NCBI RefSeq assembly: GCF_011758745.1
Contig: NZ_JAANOV010000001.1
Coordinates: 558,001-622,000 of the forward strand
Direction of reading: 5' to 3'
DNA from: Amycolatopsis granulosa
GTDB lineage: Bacteria > Actinomycetota > Actinomycetes > Mycobacteriales > Pseudonocardiaceae
DNA: 64,000 nt
Under the pieces are notes generated by a model. That model was not told the DNA's origin, did not search any database, and was given only the letters and a program-made list of their open reading frames with translations. The translations under genes were made by a program, and so were the position numbers. Shown here piece after piece: positions 18,137-28,145 of the stretch (its first letter is position 1; each line of letters opens with the position of its first letter).

Positions 18137-19376
18137 TCAGCGCCCGAGCCCTTCCGGCGCCGGAGCTGCCGGAGCCGCGCCGGCCGCCCGGCGGCGGCCC
18201 GAGCCGAGCAGCAGGATCGCACCCAGGCCGAGCGCGGCGACGACGGCGAAGAAGTAGAAGCCCCACGGATAGGCCACGCCGGCGGTGACCAGCGCGCCGG
18301 TCACGAACGGGCCCACGATCGACCCGAGCCGGCCCACCGCCGAGGTCATGCCGAGCGCCGTGCCCCGCGCCTGCGCCGGGAAGACGTGCGCGACGTAGCC
18401 GTAGATCAGCACCTGCGCCGAGAACACGAACACGCCGGTCAGCAGCACCAGCGCGTTGAGCACGACGCTGTTGCCGATCTTCAGGCTGAGCAGCGCGAGC
18501 AGCACCGCACCCGCGCCGAACCAGATGCGGGCGATGGGACGGATGCCGAACCGGTCGGCGATCGTCCCGGCGAGCACGAGCCCCAGCACCGCACCGACGT
18601 TTGAGCACCAGCAGCAGCGTGATCGACGTGGACAGCGGGTATCCCGCGGTCCGCATCAGCTGCGGCAGCCAGGTGTTGAGCCCGTACACCAGCAGCAGGC
18701 CCATGAAGGAGCCGCTCCACACGGCGATACTGACGCGGCGGAACTCCGGGCCGAGCAGGTCACGGAAACCGAACTTCGCCGCGTCCTCCCGCCGGGCCTC
18801 CAGGTAGGCGGCCGACTCGGGCAGCCGCCACCACATGAGCGGCAAGACGGCCAGCCCGGCGATGCCGCCGCCGTAGAACAGCACGTGCCAGTTCCCGACC
18901 GCGGCCAGCGCCAGCAGCGAGGTGAGCACGGCACCGACGTGGTAGCCGGTCATGGTGAAAGTGGCGGCGCTGGCGCGGCGCCGCGCGGGCAGGTTCTCCG
19001 ACATGACGGTCAGCGCGACCGGCATGCAGGCGCCCAGCCCGAGCCCGGCGGCGAACCGGAACACGCCGAAGGTCGCCACGTTCGGCGCCAGCGGCAACAC
19101 CAGCGTGAACAGCGAGAACAGCAGCACCGAGCCGAGGAGCATCACCCGGCGGCCGAACCGGTCGGTCAGTGGGCCGAGCGCGGCGGCCCCGACCGCGACA
19201 CCGATCAGCGACACGGTCGCCACCGCGGTCGCGCCGGCCGCGGTGAAGCCGAGGTGCCGCGTCTTGAGCAGGGTCGGGATGGTGGCGCCGAGGGCGACCA
19301 GGTCGTAGCCCTCGAGCAGGACGGTGAGCCAGCACAGCACCGCCGTCCAGGCCGACCGGGAGGGAGACGTCGTCAT
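18137..19376 (-). pseudogene. MFS aromatic-acid:H+ symporter-like gene with one frameshift
   Basis: From ATG 19376 the frame encodes a typical aromatic-acid/H+ symporter-type MFS protein (GYDLVALGATIPTLL, then DRFGRRVMLLGS) up to TSITLLLVLK. It then continues in another frame as VLGLVLAGTIADRFG through to the stop at 18137. The whole span is 3n+1 bases, and one extra A in the AAA at 18600-18602 (minus strand ctcAAAcgtc) explains the shift. It may be a recent loss or a sequencing error. It lies 28 bp after the decarboxylase gene, as expected for the substrate importer. Confidence 0.75.
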
Positions 19377-19404
19377 TGCCGTTCTCCTTGCTGGGGTTGG
19401 GGAA

Positions 19405-20979
19405 TCAGGGTGTGGTGAGCTCGGTGTCCACCTGGATGAGCCGGGGCCCGGCGGAGGTCGTCTTGAGCTGGGCGCGCAGATCGTCCACATCGGACGCGGT
19501 CGTGGCCGGCACGCCGTATCCGGCCGCGATCGCGGTGAAGTCCAGGCCGGGGATCTCGGTGCCGGGCACGCCGGTGGTGCCGAGCACATCGGCGAACCAG
19601 CGCAGCGCGCCGTAGGTGCCGTTGCGCAGGATCAGGAAGGTCACCGGCACCTGGTACCGGGCGGCGGTCCACAGCGCGGTGATGCCGTAGTTGGCGGAGC
19701 CGTCGCCGATCACCCCGACCACCGGGCGCCCGGGCAGGCCCATCGCCACACCGACCGCGGCGGGCAGGCCGAAGCCGAGGCCACCGGCGGCGGGCCAGAA
19801 GTACGAGCCGGGGCGGCGCAGGTCCATCTGCCGCCACCAGGCCGAGTTCGTCGAGGTGGACTCGACGACGTAGGCGGTGTCGGCCGGCTGGGTCTGGCGC
19901 AGCGCGGCGAACACCTGCTCGGGGTGCAGTGCGTGCTCGCCGGTCGCCGGCTCCGGCGTCGGCACGAACGCGGTCTTCCCGGGCGCCCGCACGGGCAGCT
20001 GCGCGCGCAGGCCGTCGAGCACCGCGCCGGGATCGGCGACGAGCGCCTCCCCCACCGGCGCGCGGGCCGCCTCGCCCGGGTCGTCGGTGACCTGGACCAG
20101 CGTCGCGCCGCGCGGCAGGAACGGGCCCGGCACGTGCTGGTGGTAGCGGAACACCGGCGCACCCAGCACCAGGATCAGGTCGTGCCCGTCGAGTGCGGCC
20201 GACAGCGCGCCGATCCCGGCGGGCAGGACCCCGCGGAACAGCGGGTGCCGGTTGGGGAACGGCAGCCGGTGCGGCGACGGGGCGACCCACACCGGCAGGT
20301 CGCGTTCCTCGGCGAAGGCCACTGCGCGGTCGAACAGCCCGAGGGCGTCGGCATCACCGCCGAGCACGAGCACCGGGCGGGCCGCGCCGTCCAGGCGCGC
20401 GGCCAGTTCGAGCACCTGGTCCTCCCCGGCCGACCCGCCGCGCCGCACGCTCCGGCCGAGGGTGGCGGTGACGTCGTCGCCGAGTTCGGCGGACCAGTCG
20501 TCGTAGGGCACCGACAAGTAGGTGGGGCGGCGCTGCAACTCGGCCTCGAACACGGCCTGCGCGAGCGAGCGGGGCACGTCGGCGGCGCAGCTCGGTTCGC
20601 CGGCCCAGCCGACCAGGGGGCGCATCAGCTGGGTGGCCTCGACGTTGGCGAGCATCGCCTCCAGCCCGATCGCCGAGCGCACCTGCTGCCCGGCGGTGAG
20701 CACCAGCGGCGAGCGGGAGTAGACGGCGTTGGTCAGCGCGCCCATGGCGTTGCCGGAACCGGCCGCGGCGTGCAGGTTGACCAGCACCGGACGGCCGGTC
20801 GCCTGCGCGTACCCGTCGGCCATGCCGACCACCACACCCTCGTGCAGGCCGAGCACGTAGGAGAAGGACTCCGGCAGCCCGGCCAGGAACGGCAGCTCGT
20901 TGGAGCCGGGATTGCCGAAGATCGTGGTCAGGCCACGCCGTTCCAGGAACTCGTGGGCGATCGTCCGGACGGTCGGCAT
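19405..20979 (-). CDS. mdlC: Benzoylformate decarboxylase (ThDP-dependent)
   Basis: A 524-residue thiamine-diphosphate enzyme. In family numbering the key residues fall in place: Ser26 in FGNPGSNELP, Glu47 in GLHEGVVVG, His70 in LVNLHAAAGS and His280 in FRYHQH (equivalent to His281 of the Pseudomonas putida enzyme). The ThDP motif begins GDGSANYG. The enzyme converts benzoylformate to benzaldehyde and CO2 in mandelate degradation. I start at ATG 20979, preceded by GAGGAGGACCGCAG; the longer frame enters the intergenic region. It is divergent from a LysR regulator and followed by a (frameshifted) aromatic-acid transporter. Confidence 0.85.
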   Translation of the reverse strand: MPTVRTIAHEFLERRGLTTIFGNPGSNELPFLAGLPESFSYVLGLHEGVVVGMADGYAQATGRPVLVNLHAAAGSGNAMGALTNAVYSRSPLVLTAGQQVRSAIGLEAMLANVEATQLMRPLVGWAGEPSCAADVPRSLAQAVFEAELQRRPTYLSVPYDDWSAELGDDVTATLGRSVRRGGSAGEDQVLELAARLDGAARPVLVLGGDADALGLFDRAVAFAEERDLPVWVAPSPHRLPFPNRHPLFRGVLPAGIGALSAALDGHDLILVLGAPVFRYHQHVPGPFLPRGATLVQVTDDPGEAARAPVGEALVADPGAVLDGLRAQLPVRAPGKTAFVPTPEPATGEHALHPEQVFAALRQTQPADTAYVVESTSTNSAWWRQMDLRRPGSYFWPAAGGLGFGLPAAVGVAMGLPGRPVVGVIGDGSANYGITALWTAARYQVPVTFLILRNGTYGALRWFADVLGTTGVPGTEIPGLDFTAIAAGYGVPATTASDVDDLRAQLKTTSAGPRLIQVDTELTTP

Positions 20980-21077
20980 CTGCGGTCCTCCTCGACGGCG
21001 GGGCTGGCCTCGAGGGTCGCAGACCGGCTGGCCTGTGCTCCAATCAATGTTGCCGACAGGCCACATAGACAGGATCG

Positions 21078-22001
21078 ATGATGCGGGATTTCGACCTCAA
21101 CCTGGTGCGCACGTTCGTACTGCTGTACGAGACGCGCAGTGTCACGGCCACCGCGGACTCGATGCACGTCACCCAGCCGACCGTGAGCTACAGCCTGCAG
21201 AAACTGCGGCGGCGGTTCTCCGACGAGCTGTTCCGGCGCACCGGCCGCGGGCTGGTACCGACGACCACCGCGCAGGCCCTCTACCCGCCGTTGCACCACG
21301 CGCTGGCCGAGATCGAGTCCACGGTGGCAGGGGCGCACACCTTCGACCCGGCCACCGCCCGCGCCCGGTTCACGCTGTGCCTGTCCGACCTCGGCGAGGT
21401 GTCGCTGCTCCCCTGGCTGATGGCCGCGCTGCCGTCGCGAGCACCCGGGGTCACGCTGACGGTGCGGCCGCTGGACGTCGCCAGCGCGGTCGACCAGCTG
21501 GGCCGCGGCGAGATCGACGCGTTCGTCGCCTCGCCGTTGATCAGCTCGCAGCGGGTGGCGCGGATCCCGCTGTTCTCCGAGGGGTACGTCGCCATGGTCG
21601 CCCGGTCCCATCCCCGGCTGCGCGGCCCGCGGCTCTCGCTGGCCGAGCTGTCCGCGGAGCAGCACATCACGGTGTTCGGCCCGGCCGGGCACGACGGGCC
21701 GCGCCGGGCGCTCGAGGCCCACGGGCTGCTGGACCGGGTCGTGCTCGAGGTGACCCGGTTTTCCACGCTGCCCTACCTGGTGCAGGACGGCGAACTGGTG
21801 GCGATGGTGCCCCGGCTCGTGGCCGACGTCTTCGCCACCGGCCACCGGGTGCGGCTGCTGGAACTGCCGGTGGACGTCGAACCGGCGCAGGTCTCGGTCT
21901 ACTCCCGGCACCGCCACGCACGCACCCCCGCGCAGCACTGGCTCACCGGGTTCATGCGCGAGCTCCTCGCCGAATCCGCGATCCGCGCCGCGGCGGAATA
22001 A
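21078..22001 (+). CDS. LysR-family regulator, probable regulator of the decarboxylase
   Basis: A 307-residue LysR protein with HTH segment [20 protein letters not shown] (about residues 28-47), of the NodD/NahR-like subgroup by the [15 protein letters not shown] start. It is divergent from the benzoylformate decarboxylase gene, with 98 bp between starts, so it most likely activates that gene in response to an aromatic acid. ATG 21078 and the next codon ATG 21081 are both possible starts. Confidence 0.85.
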   Translation: MMRDFDLNLVRTFVLLYETRSVTATADSMHVTQPTVSYSLQKLRRRFSDELFRRTGRGLVPTTTAQALYPPLHHALAEIESTVAGAHTFDPATARARFTLCLSDLGEVSLLPWLMAALPSRAPGVTLTVRPLDVASAVDQLGRGEIDAFVASPLISSQRVARIPLFSEGYVAMVARSHPRLRGPRLSLAELSAEQHITVFGPAGHDGPRRALEAHGLLDRVVLEVTRFSTLPYLVQDGELVAMVPRLVADVFATGHRVRLLELPVDVEPAQVSVYSRHRHARTPAQHWLTGFMRELLAESAIRAAAE

Positions 22002-22056
22002 CCGCCCGCGGCCCGCGTTCCGATCAGCGACGGCGATCTTGGCGAAAGGAGGGCGG

Positions 22057-22503
22057 ATGCCTCTCGACGGTGTGTACGAACCCAGCACGATGGAGTACTC
22101 CCGCAAGCAGGTGGCGGTGTACGAGGGCTCCGGCGGTACCCGGGGCACCACCGCGCACGGCCTGCCCGTCATCGTGCTGACCACGGTCGGCCGGAAATCC
22201 GGGAAGCTGCGGAAGTCGCCGCTGATGAAGGTCGAGCACGAGGGCGTGTACGCGGCCGTCGCCTCGCTCGGTGGCGGCCCGAAGCATCCGCTGTGGTACC
22301 ACAACGCGCTCGCCGAACCGCGGGTCGAGGTGCGCGACGGCACCCGGGTGTTCGACATGGTCGCGCGAGAGGTGGACGGCGAGGAGCGCGAGGTGTGGTG
22401 GCAGCGCGCGGTGGCGACCTACCCGCCGTACGGCGAGTACCAGAAACGCACCGAACGCGTCATCCCGGTCCTGCTGCTGGAGCCCGCGCCGGAACCGCAC
22501 TGA
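22057..22503 (+). CDS. Deazaflavin (F420)-dependent nitroreductase-family protein
   Basis: A 148-residue protein of the DUF385/Ddn split-barrel family, with [20 protein letters not shown] (about residues 43-62; binds the F420 phosphate in relatives) and a C-terminal [16 protein letters not shown]. Relatives use coenzyme F420H2 to reduce nitro compounds, quinones or fatty acids. ATG 22057 is preceded by AAAGGAGG. Its end overlaps the convergent sulfatase-like gene by 44 bp. Confidence 0.85.
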   Translation: MPLDGVYEPSTMEYSRKQVAVYEGSGGTRGTTAHGLPVIVLTTVGRKSGKLRKSPLMKVEHEGVYAAVASLGGGPKHPLWYHNALAEPRVEVRDGTRVFDMVAREVDGEEREVWWQRAVATYPPYGEYQKRTERVIPVLLLEPAPEPH

Positions 22504-24034
22504 GCTGCGGGCCGAAGGCGGTCAGGAACCGGTCGCGGAACGCGCTCATCGGCCAGACCGGGGCCGCCGCGGCGGGACGGAGACCAGGCGTCCAGCCCCA
22601 GCCGCTGATGCGGGCGAGCACGGCCGGGTCGCGTGCCACGAGGGTCACCGGCACGTCCCGGTCCGCGCCCGGGCCGGTCACCGACGCGTCCGGCTGGTGG
22701 TCGCCGAGGAACACCAGCACCAGATCGTCGCCGCCGTAGGTCTCCACGTAGGAGATGAGCGCCGACAGCGAGTACCGGACCGCCTCGTCGTATCCGGCGG
22801 GCCCGCCGGCCGGCCGGTCCGTCGCCGAGGCGAAGACCGTACCGTCGCCGAGGTCGTCCCAGCCGAGCAGCCGGGGCACCGCCGTCCACGGCCAGTGGCT
22901 GGACACCAGGTCGATCTCGGCCATCACCGGCGGATGGCCCGGGGCGAGCTCGGCGCGCTGGAACGCCGACAGGGTGAACTGGTCCGGCATCGCGGCATAG
23001 GCGAAGCCCGGACCGGAGTAGCCCAGGTCACGACCGTCGTAGAGCCGGTCGAACCGGTACACCGCGCCCTCCGGCCAGGCCGCGGCGTTCTCCGGTTGCA
23101 CGCTCACGGTGCGCCAGCCGGCACGGGCGAACGCGCCGGACAGGGTCAGCCGGTCGCTTGTCACGAAGGTGCGGTAGCGCTGCTCGTTGTCCACCCACAG
23201 CCCGGATTCCAGGGTGGAGTGGGCAAGCCAGCTGCCGCCGCCCGTGGTGGAGGAGGTGAGGAACGCGCTGCGCGCGCCGAACCCGGCCGCCTGCAGCCGG
23301 TTCGTCGCCGAGTCGAGCAGCGCGTCGACCCCGGGGTCGGCCAGCGCGACGCGGCCGTAGCTCTCCACGAAGGTGAGCAGGACGTCCTTGCCGCGCAATG
23401 CGGTCAGCAGCCCCGCCGGCGCAGTGGCGCGGAAGGCGTCGGTGGCCATGGCCGCGGCGAACTCCCGACGGTCGGCCAGGTCGGCGGTGGCACCGCGGAC
23501 GTCCCGGTAGGCCAGCGCGCTGGTGGTGTGCGAGGCGAGCGGCAGGCCGGCGAGGGCCGCGGCGGTCCAGGCGACCGCGAACACGGCCACCACCCGCGCC
23601 GTGATCCGGCGGTGCTCCCCCGCGGCACGCGCCACACGCGTCGCCGCCAGCGTGGTCAGGACCACCAGCGTCAGCGCGCCGAACGCGGCGCCCACCACCG
23701 TGCCGATGCGCGCCGCGCCACCGAGCAGGCTGAGCGCGGGCCCGGCGAAACCCCAGTCGAGCACGGGGTGGAACGGGCGGCCGAAGGCCTGGGAAAACCC
23801 GATGTCGGCGATCTTGAGCAGCGTCAGCACCCCGAGCAGCGCACCCGCCACGGCCGCCGTGACCCGGCGTGCGCGCGGCGGCAGGACCAGCATCAGCGCG
23901 GCACCGGCCACCGCCTCGGCCGGGAGAACCAGGAACGCCGCGGGCCGGGCGCCCACCAGGGTGTCCGGCAGGGCGAGCGCGGCGAAGACGAGCCCGCAGG
24001 CCAGGACGTCGCCCGTCACCCGGCGCACGGTCAC
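22460..24034 (-). CDS. Membrane-anchored sulfatase/phosphatase-fold enzyme
   Basis: A 524-residue protein: about four or five N-terminal membrane helices (residues 8-190), then an extracytoplasmic alkaline-phosphatase-superfamily domain. Metal-site motifs are visible in [20 protein letters not shown] and [11 protein letters not shown], and the nucleophile region is around [15 protein letters not shown]. Relatives transfer or cleave phosphoglycerol or sulfate groups on lipids and glycans. GTG 24034 overlaps the stop of the CDP-alcohol phosphotransferase gene (GTGA), so the two form a unit. I infer a lipid head-group role within the 22-31 kb cluster. Confidence 0.75.
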   Translation of the reverse strand: MTVRRVTGDVLACGLVFAALALPDTLVGARPAAFLVLPAEAVAGAALMLVLPPRARRVTAAVAGALLGVLTLLKIADIGFSQAFGRPFHPVLDWGFAGPALSLLGGAARIGTVVGAAFGALTLVVLTTLAATRVARAAGEHRRITARVVAVFAVAWTAAALAGLPLASHTTSALAYRDVRGATADLADRREFAAAMATDAFRATAPAGLLTALRGKDVLLTFVESYGRVALADPGVDALLDSATNRLQAAGFGARSAFLTSSTTGGGSWLAHSTLESGLWVDNEQRYRTFVTSDRLTLSGAFARAGWRTVSVQPENAAAWPEGAVYRFDRLYDGRDLGYSGPGFAYAAMPDQFTLSAFQRAELAPGHPPVMAEIDLVSSHWPWTAVPRLLGWDDLGDGTVFASATDRPAGGPAGYDEAVRYSLSALISYVETYGGDDLVLVFLGDHQPDASVTGPGADRDVPVTLVARDPAVLARISGWGWTPGLRPAAAAPVWPMSAFRDRFLTAFGPQLSAVPARAPAAGPG

Positions 24035-24729
24035 CGCGTCCGCCACAGGGTCCGCACGTCCCGCCCGAACGACCAGACCAGCGCCGCGAGCGCCACCGCG
24101 GTCCCGGCCAGCGCCGCGCCGCGCGGCAGCACCCCGGCAACCACCACGAGCAGCGTGACACCTTGCGCCGCCGCCACCGCCTTGCGCGCCCGGTCCGGCG
24201 CCAGCGGCCCGCGCAGCCACGGCAGAACCCAGCCGGCCGCCACAAACGCGTACCGCATCGCGCCGATCAGCAGCACCCACGGTCCCAGCACCACCGCGAC
24301 CGGCACGCACAGCACGAGGATCAGGACCGCGTCCGCCTCCAGGTCGAACCGCGCCCCCAGCGGCGACACCGTCGCGGTGCGGCGCGCGACCCGGCCGTCC
24401 ACGGCGTCCAGCGCGAGCGCGAGCGCCGCGAGCCCGGCCGGGACCGGCCCGGACGATCCGGCGGCGACCAGGGCGAGCACGCCGCCGGTGAGGGTGGCGC
24501 GAGCCAGCGTGACCCGGTCCGCCGGACCCAGCGCGACCCGGCCGGCGCGGCGCAGCGCTCCGGTCAGCAGCACCCACAGCGCGCCGCCGTAACCGGCGCC
24601 GGCCACCCAGGCGGCCGGCGTCAGCCCCACGGTCAGCGCGAGCCCACTCACCAGCACGAGCAGTGCACCGGCCGCCACGGCCTGTTCCTGGCGGGCCGGA
24701 ATCGTGCGAGGCTGGGTCTGGACGATCAT
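24031..24729 (-). CDS. CDP-alcohol phosphatidyltransferase
   Basis: A 232-residue integral-membrane enzyme with the CDP-alcohol phosphotransferase signature D-x2-D-G-x2-A-R-x8-G-x3-D-x3-D: DAVDGRVARR (about residues 107-116) and then GARFDLEADA. These enzymes transfer a phosphoalcohol from a CDP-activated donor to an acceptor, usually making phospholipids. ATG 24729 lies only 27 bp from the divergent dehydrogenase start at 24757, so the two cluster arms share one promoter region. Confidence 0.85.
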   Translation of the reverse strand: MIVQTQPRTIPARQEQAVAAGALLVLVSGLALTVGLTPAAWVAGAGYGGALWVLLTGALRRAGRVALGPADRVTLARATLTGGVLALVAAGSSGPVPAGLAALALALDAVDGRVARRTATVSPLGARFDLEADAVLILVLCVPVAVVLGPWVLLIGAMRYAFVAAGWVLPWLRGPLAPDRARKAVAAAQGVTLLVVVAGVLPRGAALAGTAVALAALVWSFGRDVRTLWRTR

Positions 24730-24756
24730 CGCGGTCCCTTCGCCGGAGGTGTGCCC

Positions 24757-25752
24757 ATGACACGTGCCGCACGGGCGTTCTGGTTCAACCCGCCCGGGCC
24801 GGGCGAGATCCGGGCCGTGCCGCTGCCCGCGTGCGGACCCGGCGAGGTCGAGGTGCGGACGATGTACTCGGGCATCAGCCGGGGCACCGAGACGCTCGTC
24901 TTCCGCGGCGGCGTGCCGGCGAGCCAGCACGAGCTGATGCGCGCCCCGTTCCAGGAGGGTGAGTTCCCGGGGCCGGTCAAGTACGGCTACCTCAACGTCG
25001 GCGTCGCCGAGGACGGGCCACCGGAGCTGCTGGGCCGCACGGTGTTCACGCTCTACCCGCACCAGACGCGGTTCGTCGTTCCGGCGAGCGCGGTGACCGT
25101 GGTGCCCGAGGCGGTGCCCGCCCGGCGGGCGGTGCTGGCGGGCACGGTGGAGACCGCGGTGAACGCGCTGTGGGACGCCGCCCCGCTGCTCGGCGACCGG
25201 ATCGCGGTGGTCGGCGGCGGCATGGTCGGCTGCGCGGTCGCGGCGCTGCTCGCCCGGTTCCCCGCGGTGCGGGTGCAGCTGGTCGACGCCGACCCGGCGC
25301 GCGCGGCGGTGGCGTCGGCGCTGGGCGTGGAGTTCGCGCTGCCGGCGGACGCGCTGCCCGGCTGTGACCTGGTGGTGCACGCGAGTGCCACGGACGCGGG
25401 CCTGGCGCGGTCGCTGGAGCTGCTCGCCCCGGAGGGTGAGGTGATCGAGCTGAGCTGGTACGGCGACCGGCCGGCGACCGTGCCGCTGGGCGGGTTCTTC
25501 CACTCGCGCCGGCTGGCGGTCCGCGCCAGCCAGGTCGGGGCGGTGGCCCCGGCGCGGCGGTCGCGGCGCACGCCCGCCGACCGGCTCGCGCTCGCCCTCG
25601 AGCTGCTGGCCGATCCCGTCTTCGACATTCTGATCACCGGCGAGTGCGCGTTCGAGGACCTGCCGTCGGTGATGCCGAAGCTGGCTTCGGGCGAGCTGCC
25701 CGCCCTGTGCCACCGTGTCGTCTACCGCGAGGAGGACTCTTGTTCAGCGTGA
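24757..25752 (+). CDS. Zinc-independent medium-chain dehydrogenase/reductase (BchC-like)
   Basis: A 331-residue MDR-superfamily protein with a GroES-like N-terminal half ([19 protein letters not shown], about residues 31-49) and a Rossmann half with [20 protein letters not shown] (about residues 150-169). The cysteine cluster of the structural zinc is absent. The ISRGTE pattern is seen in bacteriochlorophyllide-dehydrogenase-like proteins, so it probably oxidises or reduces a cyclic alcohol or ketone with NAD(P). ATG 24757 follows GGAGG. It starts the rightward arm of the cluster and overlaps the pterin-synthase-fold gene. Confidence 0.8.
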   Translation: MTRAARAFWFNPPGPGEIRAVPLPACGPGEVEVRTMYSGISRGTETLVFRGGVPASQHELMRAPFQEGEFPGPVKYGYLNVGVAEDGPPELLGRTVFTLYPHQTRFVVPASAVTVVPEAVPARRAVLAGTVETAVNALWDAAPLLGDRIAVVGGGMVGCAVAALLARFPAVRVQLVDADPARAAVASALGVEFALPADALPGCDLVVHASATDAGLARSLELLAPEGEVIELSWYGDRPATVPLGGFFHSRRLAVRASQVGAVAPARRSRRTPADRLALALELLADPVFDILITGECAFEDLPSVMPKLASGELPALCHRVVYREEDSCSA

Positions 25753-26150
25753 CCGTGCGCGACCACCTGATGGTCGCCCACAGCTTCCGCGGTGAGGTGT
25801 TCGGGCCGGCGCAGCGCCTGCACGGGGCGACGTTCGTGGTCGACGCGACGTTCCGCCGCGCCGACCTCGACGCGGACAACATCGTGGTCGACATCGGGCT
25901 CGCGACCCAGCAGCTGGGCGCGGTGCTGGGCGAGCTGAACTACCGCAACCTCGACGAGGTGCCGGAATTCGCCGGGATCAACACCTCGACGGAGTTCCTC
26001 GCGCAGGTGATCGCCGACGCCCTCGCCGAGCGCGTGCACGAGGGCGCGCTCGGCGAAGGCGCACGCGGGCTGGCCGGGATCGGGGTGACGCTGCACGAAT
26101 CGCACGTCGCGTGGGCGAGCTACGAGCGTGATCTTCGTCCAGCCCGGTGA
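25740..26150 (+). CDS. 6-pyruvoyltetrahydropterin synthase-fold protein with altered active site
   Basis: A 136-residue protein of the PTPS/QueD T-fold family. Landmarks line up: VAHSF for AAHRL, RLHGATF for [20 protein letters not shown] for the WIIDF helix, NTSTEFLAQ for NPTSEVLA and LHESH for VKETC. The catalytic cysteine is missing (no Cys anywhere), one zinc histidine is Ala (HGA instead of HGH), and the catalytic Asp-His pair is Asn-Tyr (LNYRNL); the glutamate remains. Normal QueD/PTPS chemistry is therefore unlikely. The TTG at 25740, 4 bp after AGGAGG, or GTG 25749 could be the start. It overlaps both neighbours. Confidence 0.75.
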   Translation: MFSVTVRDHLMVAHSFRGEVFGPAQRLHGATFVVDATFRRADLDADNIVVDIGLATQQLGAVLGELNYRNLDEVPEFAGINTSTEFLAQVIADALAERVHEGALGEGARGLAGIGVTLHESHVAWASYERDLRPAR

Positions 26151-27171
26151 CGCCACCGACCCGGAGCTGCCCAGCGGCGGCAACGTCTTCGACCGGCGGA
26201 TCAGCCGGGAGCTGACCGCCCTGGGCCGGACGGTGCGGGAGGTCGCGGTCCCCGGGTCGTGGCCGCATCCGGACGCCGGTGCGCGTGCCCGGCTGGGCCG
26301 CGAACTCGCCGCGGCCGCACCGGGCACGCTGGTCGTGCTCGACGGGCTGGTGGCCTGCGGGGTGCCGGAGATCGTGGTGCCGCACGCGGCCCGGCTGCGG
26401 CTGATGGTGCTCGTGCACATGCCGCTGGGCGAGGAGACCGGTGCCGATCCCGCACTGGACGCCCGGGAGCGGGCGACGCTGCGCGCGGCCCGGGCGGTGG
26501 TGACGACGAGCGCCCGGACGGCGGAGCGGCTGCGCCGGCACCACGGCCTCGCCCGCGTCGAGGTGGTGGTGCCCGGGACGGATCCGGCACCGCTCTCCTC
26601 CGGTGACGAGCTGTTGTGCGTCGGGTCGCTGACCCCGCACAAGGGGCAGGACGTGCTGGTCGAGGCGCTGGCGGCGGTGGCTGACCTGCCGTGGCGGTGC
26701 CGGCTGACCGGGCCGGTGCGCCGCAGCCCCGCGTTCGCGGCCCGCGTGCGCCGGTCGATCGATGCGCACCGCCTGTCCGGCCGCGTGACGATCACCGGGC
26801 CGCTCACCGGGCCGCGGCTGGAGCGGGCCTACGCTCGCGCCGGGCTGCTGGTGCTGCCGTCGTGGTCGGAGACCTACGGGATGGTCATGGCCGAGGCGCT
26901 GGCGCGCGGCATCCCGGTCCTGACCTCGGCGCCCACCGAAGTGCTGGGTGAGGTGCGGGGTGAGCCCGGGCAGCTGCCGGGCCTCGTGGTCCCGCCGGGC
27001 GATGCGAGCGCGCTGGCACACGCGCTCCGCTCATGGTTGACGTCCCCGCCGTTGCGGCAGGCGCTGCGTGACGCGGCCCGCTCACGCCGCGACACGTTGC
27101 CGACGTGGGAGACCGCCGCACGGGTGATGGCGCGGATCCTCGGTGAACCGGAAGCGGGTCGTGTTCCGTGA
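26128..27171 (+). CDS. GT4-type glycosyltransferase
   Basis: A 347-residue GT-B glycosyltransferase (family 1/4). The C-terminal donor domain has [16 protein letters not shown] (about residues 161-176) and the E-x7-E motif in [12 protein letters not shown] (about residues 250-261); the N-terminal half starts at [19 protein letters not shown]. It transfers a sugar from a nucleotide donor to an acceptor at the cytoplasmic face. GTG 26128 lies inside the preceding gene (23-bp overlap). It is probably the glycosylation step of the cluster's product. Confidence 0.85.
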   Translation: MIFVQPGDATDPELPSGGNVFDRRISRELTALGRTVREVAVPGSWPHPDAGARARLGRELAAAAPGTLVVLDGLVACGVPEIVVPHAARLRLMVLVHMPLGEETGADPALDARERATLRAARAVVTTSARTAERLRRHHGLARVEVVVPGTDPAPLSSGDELLCVGSLTPHKGQDVLVEALAAVADLPWRCRLTGPVRRSPAFAARVRRSIDAHRLSGRVTITGPLTGPRLERAYARAGLLVLPSWSETYGMVMAEALARGIPVLTSAPTEVLGEVRGEPGQLPGLVVPPGDASALAHALRSWLTSPPLRQALRDAARSRRDTLPTWETAARVMARILGEPEAGRVP

Positions 27172-27985
27172 CAAGGAGGTGGCACACGACCGATGGGACG
27201 GCGCCGGTCCCGGCACCACCCGCTGCGCACCGGACTGGCTGGCGCTGCGCGAGCCCGCCGACGCGACCGCCCGGGCGGCCGCGCTGCTCGGCCCGCTGCG
27301 CGCATCCCTGAGCACGGTCGGCGGCCGGCTGGTCATCCGGGACGTGGGTTGCGGCACCGGCTCGATGGCGCGCTGGCTCGCGCCCCGGCTGCCGGTCCCG
27401 CAGCACTGGATCCTGCACGACCGCGACGCCGCGCTGCTCGCCCGCGCGTCGGTCACCGGGGCGGGCGTCACGACCGAAACGCACCACGGCGACCTCGACG
27501 AGCTCGATCTCGCGGGCACCTCGCTCGTCACCGCCTCGGCCCTGCTCGACCTGCTCACGGTGTCCGAAGTGGACGGCCTGGCGGGGTCGTGCGCCGCCGC
27601 CGGGTGTCCGGCGCTGCTGACCCTGTCGGTCACCGGACGGGTCGAGCTGATTCCCGCGGACCCGCTCGACGCGGAGATCGCCGCGGCCTTCGCGGCCCAC
27701 CAGCGGCGCAACGGGCTCCTCGGCCCGGACGCGGTCGCCGTGGCCGCACTCGCGTTCGAACGCCGGGGTGCGGTGGTGCGGCTCGCGCCCAGCCCGTGGC
27801 GGCTCGGGCCGCGGCAACGGAGGCTGACCGAACAGTGGTTCCGCGGCTGGGTCGCCGCCGCCCGCGCGCAGGCACCGGGGCTCGACACGGCGGCCTACAC
27901 CCGGCGCCGCCTCGACGCCTGCGCCGCCGGCGAGTTGCGGGCGGTGGTGCACCACACCGACCTGCTCGCGATCGGAGCGTCCTGA
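27143..27985 (+). CDS. SAM-dependent methyltransferase
   Basis: A 280-residue class I methyltransferase with motif I VIRDVGCGTGSMARWLA (about residues 64-80), followed by HWILHDRDAALLARA and DLAGTSLVTASALLDLLT. It overlaps the glycosyltransferase gene by 29 bp if GTG 27143 is used. An AAGGAGG at about 27172 precedes another in-frame GTG at 27179, which is an equally good start and would remove the overlap. Its acceptor is unknown; it belongs to the rightward arm of the cluster. Confidence 0.75.
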   Translation: MNRKRVVFRDKEVAHDRWDGAGPGTTRCAPDWLALREPADATARAAALLGPLRASLSTVGGRLVIRDVGCGTGSMARWLAPRLPVPQHWILHDRDAALLARASVTGAGVTTETHHGDLDELDLAGTSLVTASALLDLLTVSEVDGLAGSCAAAGCPALLTLSVTGRVELIPADPLDAEIAAAFAAHQRRNGLLGPDAVAVAALAFERRGAVVRLAPSPWRLGPRQRRLTEQWFRGWVAAARAQAPGLDTAAYTRRRLDACAAGELRAVVHHTDLLAIGAS

Positions 27986-28061
27986 TGCCGCTCGTCCGCG
28001 CCGCCCCAGCGGCGCCCGCCGGCCAGCACCCCGCCGCCAGCGGCGAACACGGCGCCACCGC

Positions 28062-28145
28062 GTGTTGGCCGCTCCGGGCGGTGTGTTGGCCCGCGGGGGT
28101 GGGGCGTTGGCTGGGCGGGGCTATGTGGTGGCCGCGCGGGGTGAG
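28062..28145. repeat. Tandem 21-bp degenerate repeat, about four units
   Basis: The core GTGTTGGCC recurs at 28062 and 28083, with degenerate copies gcgttggct at 28104 and gtggtggcc at 28125, a spacing of exactly 21 bp. In the frame of the downstream gene this gives a heptapeptide series CWPLRAV, CWPAGVG, RWLGGAM, WWPRGVS. It is probably intergenic or leader sequence and not part of the mature protein, because the family homology starts after it. Confidence 0.55.

Noticed and set aside
22419-22889. Extra short frames around the end of the sulfatase-like gene
   Set aside because: They are shifted readings of the sulfatase gene and carry no independent start signal.
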